A stretch of DNA of 64,000 bases from Aquamicrobium lusatiense. Its GTDB lineage: Bacteria > Pseudomonadota > Alphaproteobacteria > Rhizobiales > Rhizobiaceae. The position numbers and the translations under genes were made by a program. Below the pieces are notes generated by a model that saw only the letters and a list, made by a program, of their open reading frames with translations, was not told where the DNA came from and ran no database searches. Shown here piece after piece: positions 1-8,580 of the stretch. The stretch covers positions 1 through 64,000 of the forward strand of contig NZ_JACHEU010000001.1 of NCBI RefSeq assembly GCF_014201615.1, written 5' to 3'. Every line of letters starts with the position of its first letter. Within the stretch, counting starts at the first letter, position 1.

Positions 1-338
1 ACCAGGCCCGGCTGTTCGGCCTCGACCACGCCCTTGAGCACCTTGGCGACGCCCAGCGGCTCGACCGTCTCGTCCGACTTCACCAGAATGGCGCGGTCGG
101 CACCCATGGCCAGCGCCGTGCGCAGCGTCTCCTGGGCCTGCTGAGGGCCGACCGAGACCACGACGATCTCCGCAACCTTGCCCGCTTCCTTCAGGCGGAT
201 CGCTTCCTCGACCGCAATCTCGTCAAACGGGTTCATCGCCATCTTCACATTGGCAAGCTCAACACCGCTGCCGTCGGCCTTCACGCGAACCTTCACATTC
301 GCATCAACAACCCGCTTGACGGGGACGAGAACTTTCAT
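1..338 (-). CDS. etfB: Electron transfer flavoprotein subunit beta (N-terminal part, cut by window edge)
   Basis: EtfB pairs with EtfA to carry electrons from acyl-CoA and other dehydrogenases to the quinone pool through ETF dehydrogenase. The 112 visible residues begin [17 protein letters not shown] and include the conserved stretch [12 protein letters not shown] and the GADRAILV segment of the nucleotide-binding domain. The ATG at 338 follows a GAGAGGTGAG ribosome site. The rest of the gene lies left of the window. It is the last visible member of a minus-strand run of HIG1 protein, cobalamin adenosyltransferase and rhomboid protease; linkage of the adenosyltransferase to etfBA is common in Rhizobiales. 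Confidence 0.93.
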   Translation of the reverse strand, partial: MKVLVPVKRVVDANVKVRVKADGSGVELANVKMAMNPFDEIAVEEAIRLKEAGKVAEIVVVSVGPQQAQETLRTALAMGADRAILVKSDETVEPLGVAKVLKGVVEAEQPGL

Positions 339-563
339 GTTGCACTCACCTCTCGAGATTTCCTTGGGTGCGCCATAACAGCGCTTTTCCAGTCAAAATT
401 GTTCAAAGCCGACATTTCCGTTCGCTATAGGCCCGTTCGCCATAGACTGGTATGCGGCACCCTGTAGTGGCGGGAGGGCTTCCTCAGGCGGGCGGAACCG
501 TAGTTGCGGCCCTTTGGCCCGTCAATATGTGCAGTGCAAACAAAATCGTTTGAATTGCCAGCT

Positions 564-1337
564 TTACTGCCTGCCCCAACGCGCAGCCGGCTTATCTTCG
601 CTCACGGCCACCGGAGCCAACGTTACGTCATCCTCAGCGGCAGCATCAGCCACTTCTGCCGGCGCGAACAAAGGCACGTCCCGACGTTTGAACAGAAGCA
701 GCAGCACCGCACCGCCCAGAATGCCGCCGACATGGCAGGCCCATGAAATCTGGTCTTCCCCCGCCCACAGGAACATCACGAACTGCAGACCGATCCAGGC
801 CGCCAGCGCCCACGCGGCAGGCACCCGCAACGGAATGCGGGCGAAAGCAAGGATCCACACCTTGTTGCGCGGATAAAGCATCAGATAGGCGGTTACGACG
901 CCGGCCACCGCGCCGGATGCACCGATCAGCGGCGCCTGCGATTCCGGCGCCACTAGCCCATGCATCAAGGCGCCGGCCGCAGCACTCAGCAGATAGAAGG
1001 CGAGGAAACGCAGATGTCCCATGGCATCTTCGACATTGTCGCCGAACACCCACAGAAACAGCATGTTGCCGCCAAGGTGCAGGACATCCAGATGCAGGAA
1101 GGAATAGGTGAGATAGCTCCAGCGCTCCGGCACGACGATGAACTGCGGCGCCAGCTCGGCATAGTGGTATACGACCGACGGTATGAAGCCCAGCCCAAGC
1201 ATCGCGGCATTCGAGAAATCCTCGCTGCCCAGCGTCGTGACGCAATAGACGACGATGTTGAGCGCGATCAGCCCGATCGTGACATAGGCAAACCGTATGT
1301 GGTGCAGCCGGTTGGTGTCATAAAGCGGGATGAACAT
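564..1337 (-). CDS. Rhomboid family intramembrane serine protease
   Basis: A polytopic membrane protease of 257 residues that would cut transmembrane substrates within the bilayer. The rhomboid signature is complete: HxxxN at residues 87-91 (HLGGN), nucleophile Ser141 in GASG, and the general-base His202 in CHVGG. Six or so hydrophobic segments are visible. The cytoplasmic C-terminal tail (about residues 220-257) is charged and low in complexity. The ATG at 1337 is preceded by AGGAG. It lies 21 bp downstream of the cobalamin adenosyltransferase gene, so the two are probably cotranscribed. The substrate cannot be read from the sequence. Confidence 0.9.
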   Translation of the reverse strand: MFIPLYDTNRLHHIRFAYVTIGLIALNIVVYCVTTLGSEDFSNAAMLGLGFIPSVVYHYAELAPQFIVVPERWSYLTYSFLHLDVLHLGGNMLFLWVFGDNVEDAMGHLRFLAFYLLSAAAGALMHGLVAPESQAPLIGASGAVAGVVTAYLMLYPRNKVWILAFARIPLRVPAAWALAAWIGLQFVMFLWAGEDQISWACHVGGILGGAVLLLLFKRRDVPLFAPAEVADAAAEDDVTLAPVAVSEDKPAARWGRQ

Positions 1338-1358
1338 GCGGCTCCTGTGGATACGGGC

Positions 1359-1940
1359 TCAGCGGTTCTTGCCCGGAACCCATAGCACATCGGCGTTTCC
1401 GTTGTCATTGACGGCCCGTGCGGCGACGAAAAGCAGATCCGACACGCGGTTGATGTAGCGGATGCCTTCGGCATTGACATGCTCGCCCTCCAGCTGCGCC
1501 AGAGCCACCATCTCGCGCTCGGCGCGCCGGGCCACCGTGCGCGCCAGATGCAGCGCGGCGGCCGCCGGCGTTCCGCCGTTGAGCACGAAGGAGCGCAGCG
1601 GCTGGAGATCCTTGTTCAGAAGATCGATGTCCTGCTCGACGCGCTCGACCTGCGAAGCAATGATGCGCAAAGGCTCGTAATCCAGCTTTTTGCCTGTGTC
1701 GGGCGTCGAGAGGTCTGCGCCGAGGTCGAACAGATCGTTCTGGATGCGCCCCAGCATGGCGTCGATAACGGGATGTGCGGATGCCGTATGGACACGGGCC
1801 ATGCCGATGCAGGCATTGGCCTCGTCCACGGCGCCATAGGCTTCCACGCGCTGGTCGCATTTCAGCCGCCGCTCGCCGGTCCCGAGCCCGGTGGTGCCGG
1901 CGTCGCCGGTGCGGGTGTAGATATTGTTAAGCCTGACCAT
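1359..1940 (-). CDS. PduO-type ATP:cob(I)alamin adenosyltransferase
   Basis: Transfers the adenosyl group of ATP to cob(I)alamin to make coenzyme B12. The 193-residue protein has the N-terminal ATP-binding stretch IYTRTGDAGTTGL, the central FVLNGGTPAAAALHLARTVARRAE helix region, and the C-terminal RYINRVSDLLFVAAR motif typical of the PduO family. The start ATG at 1940 follows GGAGG with a six-base spacer. It lies between a HIG1-type small membrane protein upstream and a rhomboid gene downstream. The CobA/CobO fold has different motifs and is not a good match. Confidence 0.93.
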   Translation of the reverse strand: MVRLNNIYTRTGDAGTTGLGTGERRLKCDQRVEAYGAVDEANACIGMARVHTASAHPVIDAMLGRIQNDLFDLGADLSTPDTGKKLDYEPLRIIASQVERVEQDIDLLNKDLQPLRSFVLNGGTPAAAALHLARTVARRAEREMVALAQLEGEHVNAEGIRYINRVSDLLFVAARAVNDNGNADVLWVPGKNR

Positions 1941-1980
1941 GACGACCTCCGGGGCAACCTCTGGGACAACCTCAGTCCGG

Positions 1981-2172
1981 CTACCTTCCGGCGATGTAGA
2001 CGGCGAGAAGCAGGAAGACCAGCGCCACGAACTGCAGGATGATGCGCGCCTGCATCAGCTTGTTGGACGTGTTGCCCGACCCGCCGCGCATCATGTTCAT
2101 GAGACCGCGAACCAGCACGACGACCACGGCGAACATGAAAACGACGGCGATGATGTTGAAAGCAGTTGCCAT
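1981..2172 (-). CDS. HIG1-domain small twin-transmembrane protein
   Basis: A 63-residue protein with two hydrophobic helices (about residues 5-25 and 42-60) joined by a short basic loop containing QARIILQ. This is the layout of bacterial HIG1/twin-transmembrane proteins, relatives of respiratory supercomplex factors. The gene is the first of a short minus-strand run with the adenosyltransferase 40 bp downstream. The exact role is not known; a membrane respiratory function is inferred only from the family and from the etf linkage. Confidence 0.8.
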   Translation of the reverse strand: MATAFNIIAVVFMFAVVVVLVRGLMNMMRGGSGNTSNKLMQARIILQFVALVFLLLAVYIAGR

Positions 2173-2207
2173 ATGCAGATGTCCGTTGCTGTATCGGGCT
2201 TTCGGGT

Positions 2208-3047
2208 TCAGGCGGCCCGGGAAAGTATGCGGTAGAACAGGTTCGCAGGCAGAAGTCGCTTCATGAGAGCGCCGACCCTGGCGGGCATCGTTACCACATA
2301 GTGCGGGCGCGGGCGTTGCGACACAAGCGCATGGCGCACGGCCCTGTAGACGACGGCCGGCTCCGAGCGGACCTTGTCCGTGGTGCTGCGCACCTGCTCC
2401 ATCTGCGCGCGATAATCGTCGCGATAGGACGAAGCACCGTAGTCGACATGCTTGAGGAACCAGACCATGCCGTTCCTGTGAATGTTGGAACGCACCGGGC
2501 CGGGCTCGATCAGCGAGACATGGATGCCTGAGCCTTCCAATTCAAAACGCAGTGTCAGCATCAGCCCTTCGACCGCATGCTTGGAGGCGCAATAGGCGCC
2601 GCGCAGCCGCGCCGGCATCAGGCCGAGTATCGAGGAGCAGTGAACCAGCCGGCCATGCCCCTGTGCGCGCATCGCCGGCAGCACGCGCCGCGTCAGGTCA
2701 TGCCAGCCGAACACATTGGCCTCGAACTGTTCGCGCAGGGCCTCCACCGGAAGGTCTTCCACCGCGCCGGCCTGCGCATACGCGCCATTGTTGTAGAGCG
2801 CATCGAGACGCCCGCCGGTCAGTTCCATCACGTCCCGGACGAGCGCTTCGATGGAGGCTGGTTCGCGATAGTCGAGATAGAAGGCTTCGAAACCCTCGGC
2901 TTCCAACGCCTCGATGTCCTGCTTTTTGCGCGCCGTGGCGAAAACCCGCCAGCCATCGGCCTTCAGCGCGCGGGCGCAGTAAGCGCCGATGCCTGAAGAT
3001 GCTCCGGTGACGATGATGGTGGGCAACTGTGCGTCAGGACCGGCCAT
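2208..3047 (-). CDS. Short-chain dehydrogenase/reductase (SDR family)
   Basis: A classical NAD(P)-dependent SDR of 279 residues. The cofactor motif TGASSGIG is at 14-21, NNGAY follows near 86-90 (the family NNAG position), the catalytic Ser is near 138-139, and Tyr152 and Lys156 form YCASK. I chose the ATG at 3047 because the protein then starts close before the Rossmann fold and GGGGAAG sits just upstream. An in-frame start at 3122 would add 25 residues unlike the family. The substrate cannot be predicted. It is divergent from the YihY gene. Confidence 0.88.
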   Translation of the reverse strand: MAGPDAQLPTIIVTGASSGIGAYCARALKADGWRVFATARKKQDIEALEAEGFEAFYLDYREPASIEALVRDVMELTGGRLDALYNNGAYAQAGAVEDLPVEALREQFEANVFGWHDLTRRVLPAMRAQGHGRLVHCSSILGLMPARLRGAYCASKHAVEGLMLTLRFELEGSGIHVSLIEPGPVRSNIHRNGMVWFLKHVDYGASSYRDDYRAQMEQVRSTTDKVRSEPAVVYRAVRHALVSQRPRPHYVVTMPARVGALMKRLLPANLFYRILSRAA

Positions 3048-3121
3048 TCTTCCCCGGGGCTTGTCTTTCAGGGGCAACCTTTCCCATATTCGCGGCCTTG
3101 ATTCAATCACGGGACCAGCCA

Positions 3122-3976
3122 TTGTTACGCAGGATTGTAGCCGTCAAACGCGTTCTCTATGACGCGCTCGGGCATTTCAACGACGACGACGGATGGTCCA
3201 TGGCCAGTCATCTGGCCATTTCGGCGCTGATGGCGCTGTTCCCTTTCCTGATCTTCGCGACCACGCTGGCCTCGTTCCTCGGAGCGGAAGCCTTCGCCGA
3301 TACCGCCGTGCATCTGGTGTTCGACACATGGCCGGAACAGATCGCCAAGCCCATCGCCAACGAAGTCCTCAATGTGCTGACCGTACAGCGCACCGACCTT
3401 TTGACCTACGGCGTCCTGCTGGCCGCCTTCTTCGCCTCGAACGGCATCGAGGCGCTGCGCACCTCGCTGAACCGCGCCTACCGGGTGACGGAAGATCGCG
3501 GCATCATCTACCGGCGCATTCAAAGCCTCATTTTCGTGCTGATCGGCTCCGCCGTGTTCTTCGCCATCAGCGTGCTTCTGGTGTTCGCGCCGTTGCTGGC
3601 GCGGCTGGCCGAGGCACATTTCGAATGGATCAGCCCCTATATGGGCACCATCACCTTCTGGCGTTACACCATCGCCGCCACCGTCATCATCGGCGCTCTG
3701 CTGGCGGTGCATATGTGGCTGCCGACCGGGCGGCGCAGCTTCCTGTCCATCCTGCCCGGCATCGGCTTTACCCTCGTGGCATGGGTTGTCGGCTCGATGA
3801 TCTTCGGCGCCTATATCGACAATTTCTCGTCCTATGCCTCGACCTATGCGGGGCTTGCCTCGATCATGATCGCGGTGGTCTTCCTCTACATCGTCTCGGC
3901 GATCTTCATCCTCGGCGGTGAACTCAACGCCGCCATCAGCCGCTATCAGGAAGCGCGCGCCCGCGTCGGCGCCTGA
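3122..3976 (+). CDS. YihY/BrkB family inner membrane protein
   Basis: An integral membrane protein of the YihY (formerly RNase BN/BrkB) family, whose function is unsettled. Family marks seen include GWSMASHLAISALMALFPF near the N terminus, SNGIEALRTSLNRAYRV, and the C-terminal YASTYAGLASIMIAVVFLY and GGELNA motifs; six hydrophobic segments are visible. I place the start at a TTG (LLRRIVAVKRV...), which matches the usual N terminus of the family. An in-frame GTG at 3029 would overlap the divergent SDR gene and add 31 residues that mirror that gene. The 3' end overlaps the convergent EamA gene by 31 bp. Confidence 0.85.
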   Translation: MLRRIVAVKRVLYDALGHFNDDDGWSMASHLAISALMALFPFLIFATTLASFLGAEAFADTAVHLVFDTWPEQIAKPIANEVLNVLTVQRTDLLTYGVLLAAFFASNGIEALRTSLNRAYRVTEDRGIIYRRIQSLIFVLIGSAVFFAISVLLVFAPLLARLAEAHFEWISPYMGTITFWRYTIAATVIIGALLAVHMWLPTGRRSFLSILPGIGFTLVAWVVGSMIFGAYIDNFSSYASTYAGLASIMIAVVFLYIVSAIFILGGELNAAISRYQEARARVGA

Positions 3977-4830
3977 GCACGCGCCGTTGCCAGCCCAACG
4001 CCCAGCGTGGTGATGGCCATGCCGACGATCTGGACGGGCGAGAGCGTTTCCCCGAACAGCGCCCATGCCATCAGGGCGGTCACCGCCGGAACGAGATAGA
4101 ACAGGGAACCGACCTTCGACATTTCGCCGTCCCTGATCAGGATCATCAGCAGGAATATCGCGCCCACCGACAGGACCAGCACCAGCCACGTCATGGCAAA
4201 CACCAGTTCGCCATTGAACACCACGGTGCGCGTCTCGAACAGGAGAGCGATGGGCACGGCGACGGCCGCGCCGCCCACATATTGCCAGAAGGTTCCCGTC
4301 ACCAGATCGCCGCCGGAGCCGTGGCGCTTCTGCCAGATGGTTCCGGCGCTGATCGCCAGAACCACACAGATCGATGCACCGAGCGTGGCCGGGGTGATGC
4401 CGCTGCCCGCCACTCCGAATTTCGGCCACAGCACGAGGATGACGCCGGCAAGGCCGATGCCCAGCCCCAGCCAGTGGCGCGGCTGGATCTTCTCGCCGAG
4501 CAACTGCCCCGCCATCACCGCCGTGACCAGCGGCTGGAGGCCGGCCACCAGCGCCGACAGGCCGGCCGGCATGCCGTGGCGCACCGCCCAGAATGTGCCC
4601 CCGAGATAGACGCCGTGTATCAGCACCCCTGCGCCCATGGCGTGACAGGCGGTGCGCGCCGGCAGCCTGCGCGCATGCAGCACGATTGCGAGGAAGGCGA
4701 AAATGACGGCCGCGATGACGAAACGCGCACCGAGGAAGGTGAACGGCTCCGCCCAAGGCATGGCATAGCGCGCGCCGATGAAGCCTGTCGCCCACAGAAC
4801 GACGAACAGCGATGGGATGAAGCGCTTCAT
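3946..4830 (-). CDS. DMT superfamily transporter (EamA family)
   Basis: A 294-residue permease with ten hydrophobic segments arranged as two EamA repeats. The N-terminal repeat begins SLFVVLWATGFIGARYAM, and the second repeat has the glutamate-containing ALMAWALFGETLSPVQ motif, both typical of drug/metabolite exporters. The substrate is unknown. The gene stands alone between convergent yihY and gluQRS. The ATG at 4830 is the only sensible start, and the length is normal for the family. Confidence 0.88.
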   Translation of the reverse strand: MKRFIPSLFVVLWATGFIGARYAMPWAEPFTFLGARFVIAAVIFAFLAIVLHARRLPARTACHAMGAGVLIHGVYLGGTFWAVRHGMPAGLSALVAGLQPLVTAVMAGQLLGEKIQPRHWLGLGIGLAGVILVLWPKFGVAGSGITPATLGASICVVLAISAGTIWQKRHGSGGDLVTGTFWQYVGGAAVAVPIALLFETRTVVFNGELVFAMTWLVLVLSVGAIFLLMILIRDGEMSKVGSLFYLVPAVTALMAWALFGETLSPVQIVGMAITTLGVGLATARAQAPTRARAS

Positions 4831-4894
4831 CGTAAACCTTTCGGCCGGTCAGAACGGCATTCTTGTTCACCGCTTAGCGGTCTCATCCCTGTCA

Positions 4895-4930
4895 GGCAAA
4901 GCAAAACCTGTAGGCCATCGGGCTTACAGG
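4895..4930 (-). terminator. Rho-independent terminator overlapping the gluQRS stop
   Basis: Read on the minus strand, 4930-4907 forms a stem of CCTGTAAGCC and GGCCTACAGG around CGAT, followed by TTTTGCTTTGCC. The gluQRS stop codon (4926-4924) lies inside the left arm, so the terminator starts within the gene. Confidence 0.65.
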
Positions 4931-5799
4931 CCGACAAGCCGCCGAATTTCCTGCGGCGTGGCGCCGGCGGTCCGCAGGGCGGTAAGTCCGGTCGATTTCA
5001 TGCTTTTCGACAGCTTGCGCCCGTCCTCGCCCAGAATCAGCCGGTGATGGCGATAAAGCGGCGCAGGCAGGCCCAGAAGCTCCTGCAAAAGACGCTGGAC
5101 GGCGGTTGCATGATAAAGATCGCGACCCCGCACCACATGGGTTACGCCCTGCAGCGCATCGTCGGTCACTACAGACAAATGATAGCTGGTCGGGATTTCA
5201 CGACGCGCAAGAATGACGTCACCCCATGCAGCGGCATCGGCTTCCACGGTTGCCACCTCGGCGAGGCCGTCGTCCTGATACTCCTGCCATGACAGCTTCC
5301 GCCCGATCCGGGCGAGCGCCGCCGCCATATCCAGCCGCCAGGCGAAGGCCCGGCCCTCATCGATGCGCCGCTGCCGTTCCTGCGAGCCAAGCGTCTTGTC
5401 GAGCCCCGGATAGAGCGGCGCGCCATCCGGGTCACGCGGCCAGCCCGTGCCATCCCCTTCCCGCGCTTCCGCAAATGCCCTGATTTCCCCCCGGCTCATG
5501 AAAGCCGGATAGACCAGCTCCTGCCGGACGAGTTCGGCGAGCACCTCCCGATACGCGCCGAAATGGGCGGACTGGCGACGCACCGGCTCCTCCCAGACAA
5601 AGCCGAGCCAGCGCAGATTCTCATAGATGCCGGCCTCGAACTGCGGCGTGCAGCGCGTGGTGTCGATGTCCTCGATGCGCAGAAGCAGCCGTCCGCCAGC
5701 CATCTTCGCCAGATCGTCGTTGAGCATGGCGGAAAGCGCATGGCCAAGATGCAGTTCGCCGTTGGGGCTGGGTGCGAAGCGAAAGATCGGTGCTGTCAT
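4924..5799 (-). CDS. gluQRS: Glutamyl-Q tRNA(Asp) synthetase
   Basis: A truncated glutamyl-tRNA synthetase paralogue that activates glutamate and attaches it to the queuosine at position 34 of tRNA-Asp. The 291-residue protein has the catalytic core only: FAPSPNGELHLGH at residues 8-20 (HIGH motif) and KLSKS near 255 (KMSKS), and it lacks an anticodon-binding domain, as expected. The ATG at 5799 gives MTAPIFRFAPSPNG, the family N terminus. It is divergent from the glycosylase gene. An intrinsic terminator begins inside its stop codon region. Confidence 0.93.
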   Translation of the reverse strand: MTAPIFRFAPSPNGELHLGHALSAMLNDDLAKMAGGRLLLRIEDIDTTRCTPQFEAGIYENLRWLGFVWEEPVRRQSAHFGAYREVLAELVRQELVYPAFMSRGEIRAFAEAREGDGTGWPRDPDGAPLYPGLDKTLGSQERQRRIDEGRAFAWRLDMAAALARIGRKLSWQEYQDDGLAEVATVEADAAAWGDVILARREIPTSYHLSVVTDDALQGVTHVVRGRDLYHATAVQRLLQELLGLPAPLYRHHRLILGEDGRKLSKSMKSTGLTALRTAGATPQEIRRLVGL

Positions 5800-5892
5800 G
5801 CTGCTGCGGGCAAATCGGGTTGTGCGGCGCTCTCGCCGATTGCTACTCTCGCCGCGCAATCGACACAAGCAACCCTGAGCACAAGCATTCCC

Positions 5893-6534
5893 ATGCAGCG
5901 CATCGAAACAATGGCACATATCACGCAGGGCCTCGATGCGCTCGTCGCGCTCGACCCGCGCCTCGCCATGGTACGCGAGCGCGCCGGCGACGTGCCGCTG
6001 CGCCTTTCCGAGCCCGGCTTTCACAGCCTCGCCTCGATCCTGATCTCCCAGCAGGTATCGCGGGCCAGTGCGGATGCCATATTCGGCCGCCTCACCGCCA
6101 TGCTCGATCCGCTGACGCCGCAATCGGTTCTGGAAGCCGACGAGGCCGTCTTCCGCACCGCCGGCCTTTCGCGCCCCAAGCAACGCTCCATTCTTGCTGC
6201 TGCGACAGCGGTGGCGGAAGGTCTCGATCTCGACGGGCTCTGCCGGCTCGATGCCGACGAGGCGCACCGCCGCCTTACCGCCATTTCCGGCATCGGCACG
6301 TGGACGGCGGATTGCTATCTGCTGTTTGCCGCCGGCCATCCCGACATCTTTCCTGCACGCGATGTCGCGTTGCAGACCGCAGTGGGCCATGCCCTGACCA
6401 TAGACCCGCGCCCGGGTGAAAAGCCGCTTCTGCGGCTGGCCGAATCATGGCGCCCGTGGCGGGGCGTGGCGGCGCGCCTTTTCTGGGCCTATTACCGCGA
6501 ACTGAAGGGGCGCGAGGCCGCACCTCCCGCCTGA
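5893..6534 (+). CDS. DNA-3-methyladenine glycosylase II family protein (HhH-GPD)
   Basis: A base-excision repair glycosylase of the AlkA family, 213 residues, removing alkylated purines. The helix-hairpin-helix GIGTWTA is at 133-139 and the catalytic aspartate is D157 (FPARDVAL), 18 residues beyond it, as in HhH-GPD enzymes. It lacks the N-terminal AlkA TBP-like domain of E. coli, as usual for the shorter alphaproteobacterial type. The start at 5893 is chosen from length; an internal ATG at 5911 is possible. AlkB (14.3 kb) provides a second alkylation-repair activity in the window. Confidence 0.88.
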   Translation: MQRIETMAHITQGLDALVALDPRLAMVRERAGDVPLRLSEPGFHSLASILISQQVSRASADAIFGRLTAMLDPLTPQSVLEADEAVFRTAGLSRPKQRSILAAATAVAEGLDLDGLCRLDADEAHRRLTAISGIGTWTADCYLLFAAGHPDIFPARDVALQTAVGHALTIDPRPGEKPLLRLAESWRPWRGVAARLFWAYYRELKGREAAPPA

Positions 6535-6671
6535 AACCTCGAAAAACCGCACAAAACGGGCCTTTTGCAGGCATCGCGACCTGCACAATCCGCTTCACAT
6601 GACTGTCATGGGAGGCGTAGAATATCCGCGACATCCAGAGCATGATCAACGCGGCAAAGGAGGTTGGACAG

Positions 6672-7229
6672 GTGACGGTCGCCGTATCTCCGGATGGGCT
6701 TCCCGCGCTGGTGCTGAACGCGGATTATCGCCCGCTCAGCTACTATCCCCTGTCGCTGTGGTCATGGCAGGACGCCATCAAGGCCGTGTTCCTCGAACGC
6801 GTGAACATCGTCGCCGAATATGAGCATGCGATCTCCTCGCCGAGCTTCTCCATGAAGCTGCCGAGCGTGGTGAGCCTGAAGACCTACGTGAAGCCCTCCC
6901 GCTACCCGGCCTTCACCCGCTTTAACGTGTTCCTACGCGACCGCTTCCGCTGCCAGTATTGCAACACGACCGAGGATCTGACCTTCGACCATGTCATCCC
7001 ACGTCGTTGTGGCGGCACGACGACGTGGGAGAACATAGTCGCCGCCTGTTCCCCCTGTAATCTGCGAAAAGGGGGCATGCTGCCGTCTCAGGCCAGAATG
7101 TGGCCTCAGCAGAAGCCTTACCAGCCCACAGTGCAGGACCTGCACAACAACGGCCGGCTCTTCCCGCCCAACCATCTGCACGAAAGCTGGATGGATTTTC
7201 TCTACTGGGATGTCGAACTGGAACCGTGA
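6672..7229 (+). CDS. HNH endonuclease family protein
   Basis: A 185-residue protein with a C-terminal HNH nuclease fold: zinc-binding CQYC (C94, C97) and CSPC (C126, C129), the DH pair at 106-107 and Asn121. The N-terminal half (LNADYRPLSYYPLSLWSWQDAI) is the conserved domain of a widespread stand-alone HNH family in alphaproteobacteria, whose biological role is not settled. I use the GTG at 6672 because a perfect AAAGGAGG lies at 6656-6663 with an eight-base spacer. An ATG at 6642 has no such site. It is convergent with ptsH, 22 bp apart. Confidence 0.85.
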   Translation: MTVAVSPDGLPALVLNADYRPLSYYPLSLWSWQDAIKAVFLERVNIVAEYEHAISSPSFSMKLPSVVSLKTYVKPSRYPAFTRFNVFLRDRFRCQYCNTTEDLTFDHVIPRRCGGTTTWENIVAACSPCNLRKGGMLPSQARMWPQQKPYQPTVQDLHNNGRLFPPNHLHESWMDFLYWDVELEP

Positions 7230-7251
7230 GGCGCGTGCCTGACCCCGGCGG

Positions 7252-7560
7252 TCAGCATTCCTCGCCGAAGCGGTTGGAAATCAGTTCCTCAAGCGCATCC
7301 AGCGCCGCCCCGGCATCAACGCCGCGGGCAATCACGCGCACCGAGCATCCGGGGCTCGCAGCCAGCATCATCAGCCCCATGATCGAGGTGCCGCCGACGC
7401 GGGTGCCGTCCTTCTCAACGAAAATCTCCGCCTCGAAACCGGAAACCATCTGCACGAACTTGGCCGAAGCCCGCGCATGAAGGCCGCGCTGATTGACGAT
7501 CTTCACGTCGCGCGCCAGCTCTTCCATGTTATCGGCTTCAATGCTCATGTGCCGGCTCAT
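7252..7560 (-). CDS. ptsH: HPr phosphocarrier protein of the regulatory PTS
   Basis: A 102-residue HPr with phospho-acceptor His28 in QRGLHARAS and regulatory Ser59 in GTSIMGLMML, the site for HprK. The N terminus is about 13 residues longer than E. coli HPr; an internal ATG (MSIEAD) would shorten it by four. The ATG at 7560 overlaps the stop of the EIIA gene by four bases (ATGA), implying translational coupling. No sugar permease or enzyme I is nearby, so this is a signalling PTS as in other Rhizobiales. Confidence 0.95.
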   Translation of the reverse strand: MSRHMSIEADNMEELARDVKIVNQRGLHARASAKFVQMVSGFEAEIFVEKDGTRVGGTSIMGLMMLAASPGCSVRVIARGVDAGAALDALEELISNRFGEEC

Positions 7561-7958
7561 TTGCTGGCCAGCAGCTGGCTTGCGACATTGATGTATTTGC
7601 GGCCTGCCGCCTGCGCCTCTTCAAGGGCTGCCTGCATGTCGTCATTCTTGCGCACGCTCGAAAGCTTGATCAGCATCGGCAGGTTCATGCCGGCGATCAC
7701 TTCGGCGCGGCCGGCCTCCATGACCGAGATCGCAAGATTCGAGGGCGTGCCGCCGAACATGTCGGTGAGAACTATGACGCCGGTTCCGGTGTCCACCTCG
7801 GCCACCGCCTCGACAATGTCGCGGCGGCGCTGCTCCATGTCGTCATCGGCACCGATCGACACCGTTGCAACCTGTTCCTGAGGTCCGACCACATGTTCCA
7901 GCGCATAGCGGAACTCTTCGGCCAGTCGACCGTGCGTCACGAGCACGAGTCCGATCAT
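7557..7958 (-). CDS. PTS EIIA component, mannose/fructose type
   Basis: A 133-residue EIIA-Man domain protein that takes a phosphoryl group from HPr. The active His9 lies in LVLVTHGRLA, and the family stretch TDMFGGTPSNLA is present. It has no fused EIIB domain and no EIIC/EIID genes in the window, so a regulatory rather than transport role is inferred. It sits between hprK (145 bp upstream) and ptsH (four-base overlap). Confidence 0.93.
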   Translation of the reverse strand: MIGLVLVTHGRLAEEFRYALEHVVGPQEQVATVSIGADDDMEQRRRDIVEAVAEVDTGTGVIVLTDMFGGTPSNLAISVMEAGRAEVIAGMNLPMLIKLSSVRKNDDMQAALEEAQAAGRKYINVASQLLASK

Positions 7959-8103
7959 CGTTGGATGGCTCCCGTCATGGCCCCTTCACAAGCGCTTTTT
8001 ATACTCGCCACCCCGGCGACTTGGGAGCGCTATCTTGTCGAGACGTGGCGCGTTGACAAGCCCTAAAGTGCACCTTGGGTGGCCATATTGCCGCATTGCA
8101 GCA

Positions 8104-8580
8104 TCATTCTGCCCTGAAAGGCGGCAATTTCAGCCAGGCGGCCAGTATCTGCAGCGCACAAACCACATTCCGGGCCGGCAGATCAATGCGCGGCACCACG
8201 CATCCGGCGACGGTTTCATGCGCCTCTTCCTGAAGACGCGGTAGCTCTGTATCGGGCACCAGCCGCACGATCAGATCGATCACGGCACCATCTTCGCTGG
8301 CCGCCAGCCTTTGCGGCCCGATGCCGCAGACTTCAGCCAGGCCCGAAATCGTGTCGGGAGCATGGCAAACCAGCCGCCCGCCATGGCCGCTCGCAAAAAC
8401 CTGATCGTCCGCGACCAGCCGGCAGAAGCGCCCGCGGGTGCCAAGCCTGTCGATCAGGGCAAGCGCCAGCGTGCTCTTGCCCGACCCTGACGGGCCGGTG
8501 ATCAGGACACCCTTGTCGGCGACCAAAACAGCCGTGCCATGGACATTGGTCGCCGGCCCGGCCTGCACGACGGCGCTCAC
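8104..8580 (-). CDS. hprK: HPr kinase/phosphorylase (short alphaproteobacterial form)
   Basis: Phosphorylates and dephosphorylates HPr on the regulatory serine. The 158-residue protein has only the catalytic domain: His14 in NVHGTAVLV and the P-loop GPSGSGKST at 29-37, and it lacks the N-terminal domain of the firmicute enzyme, as usual in alphaproteobacteria. It starts at a GTG (8580) that overlaps the chvG stop (GTGA), so sensor kinase and HPr kinase are translationally coupled. Confidence 0.93.
   Translation of the reverse strand: MSAVVQAGPATNVHGTAVLVADKGVLITGPSGSGKSTLALALIDRLGTRGRFCRLVADDQVFASGHGGRLVCHAPDTISGLAEVCGIGPQRLAASEDGAVIDLIVRLVPDTELPRLQEEAHETVAGCVVPRIDLPARNVVCALQILAAWLKLPPFRAE

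Noticed and set aside
3029..3121. N-terminal extension of the YihY protein from a GTG at 3029
   Set aside because: It would overlap the divergent SDR gene start, has no ribosome site, and adds residues unlike the family.
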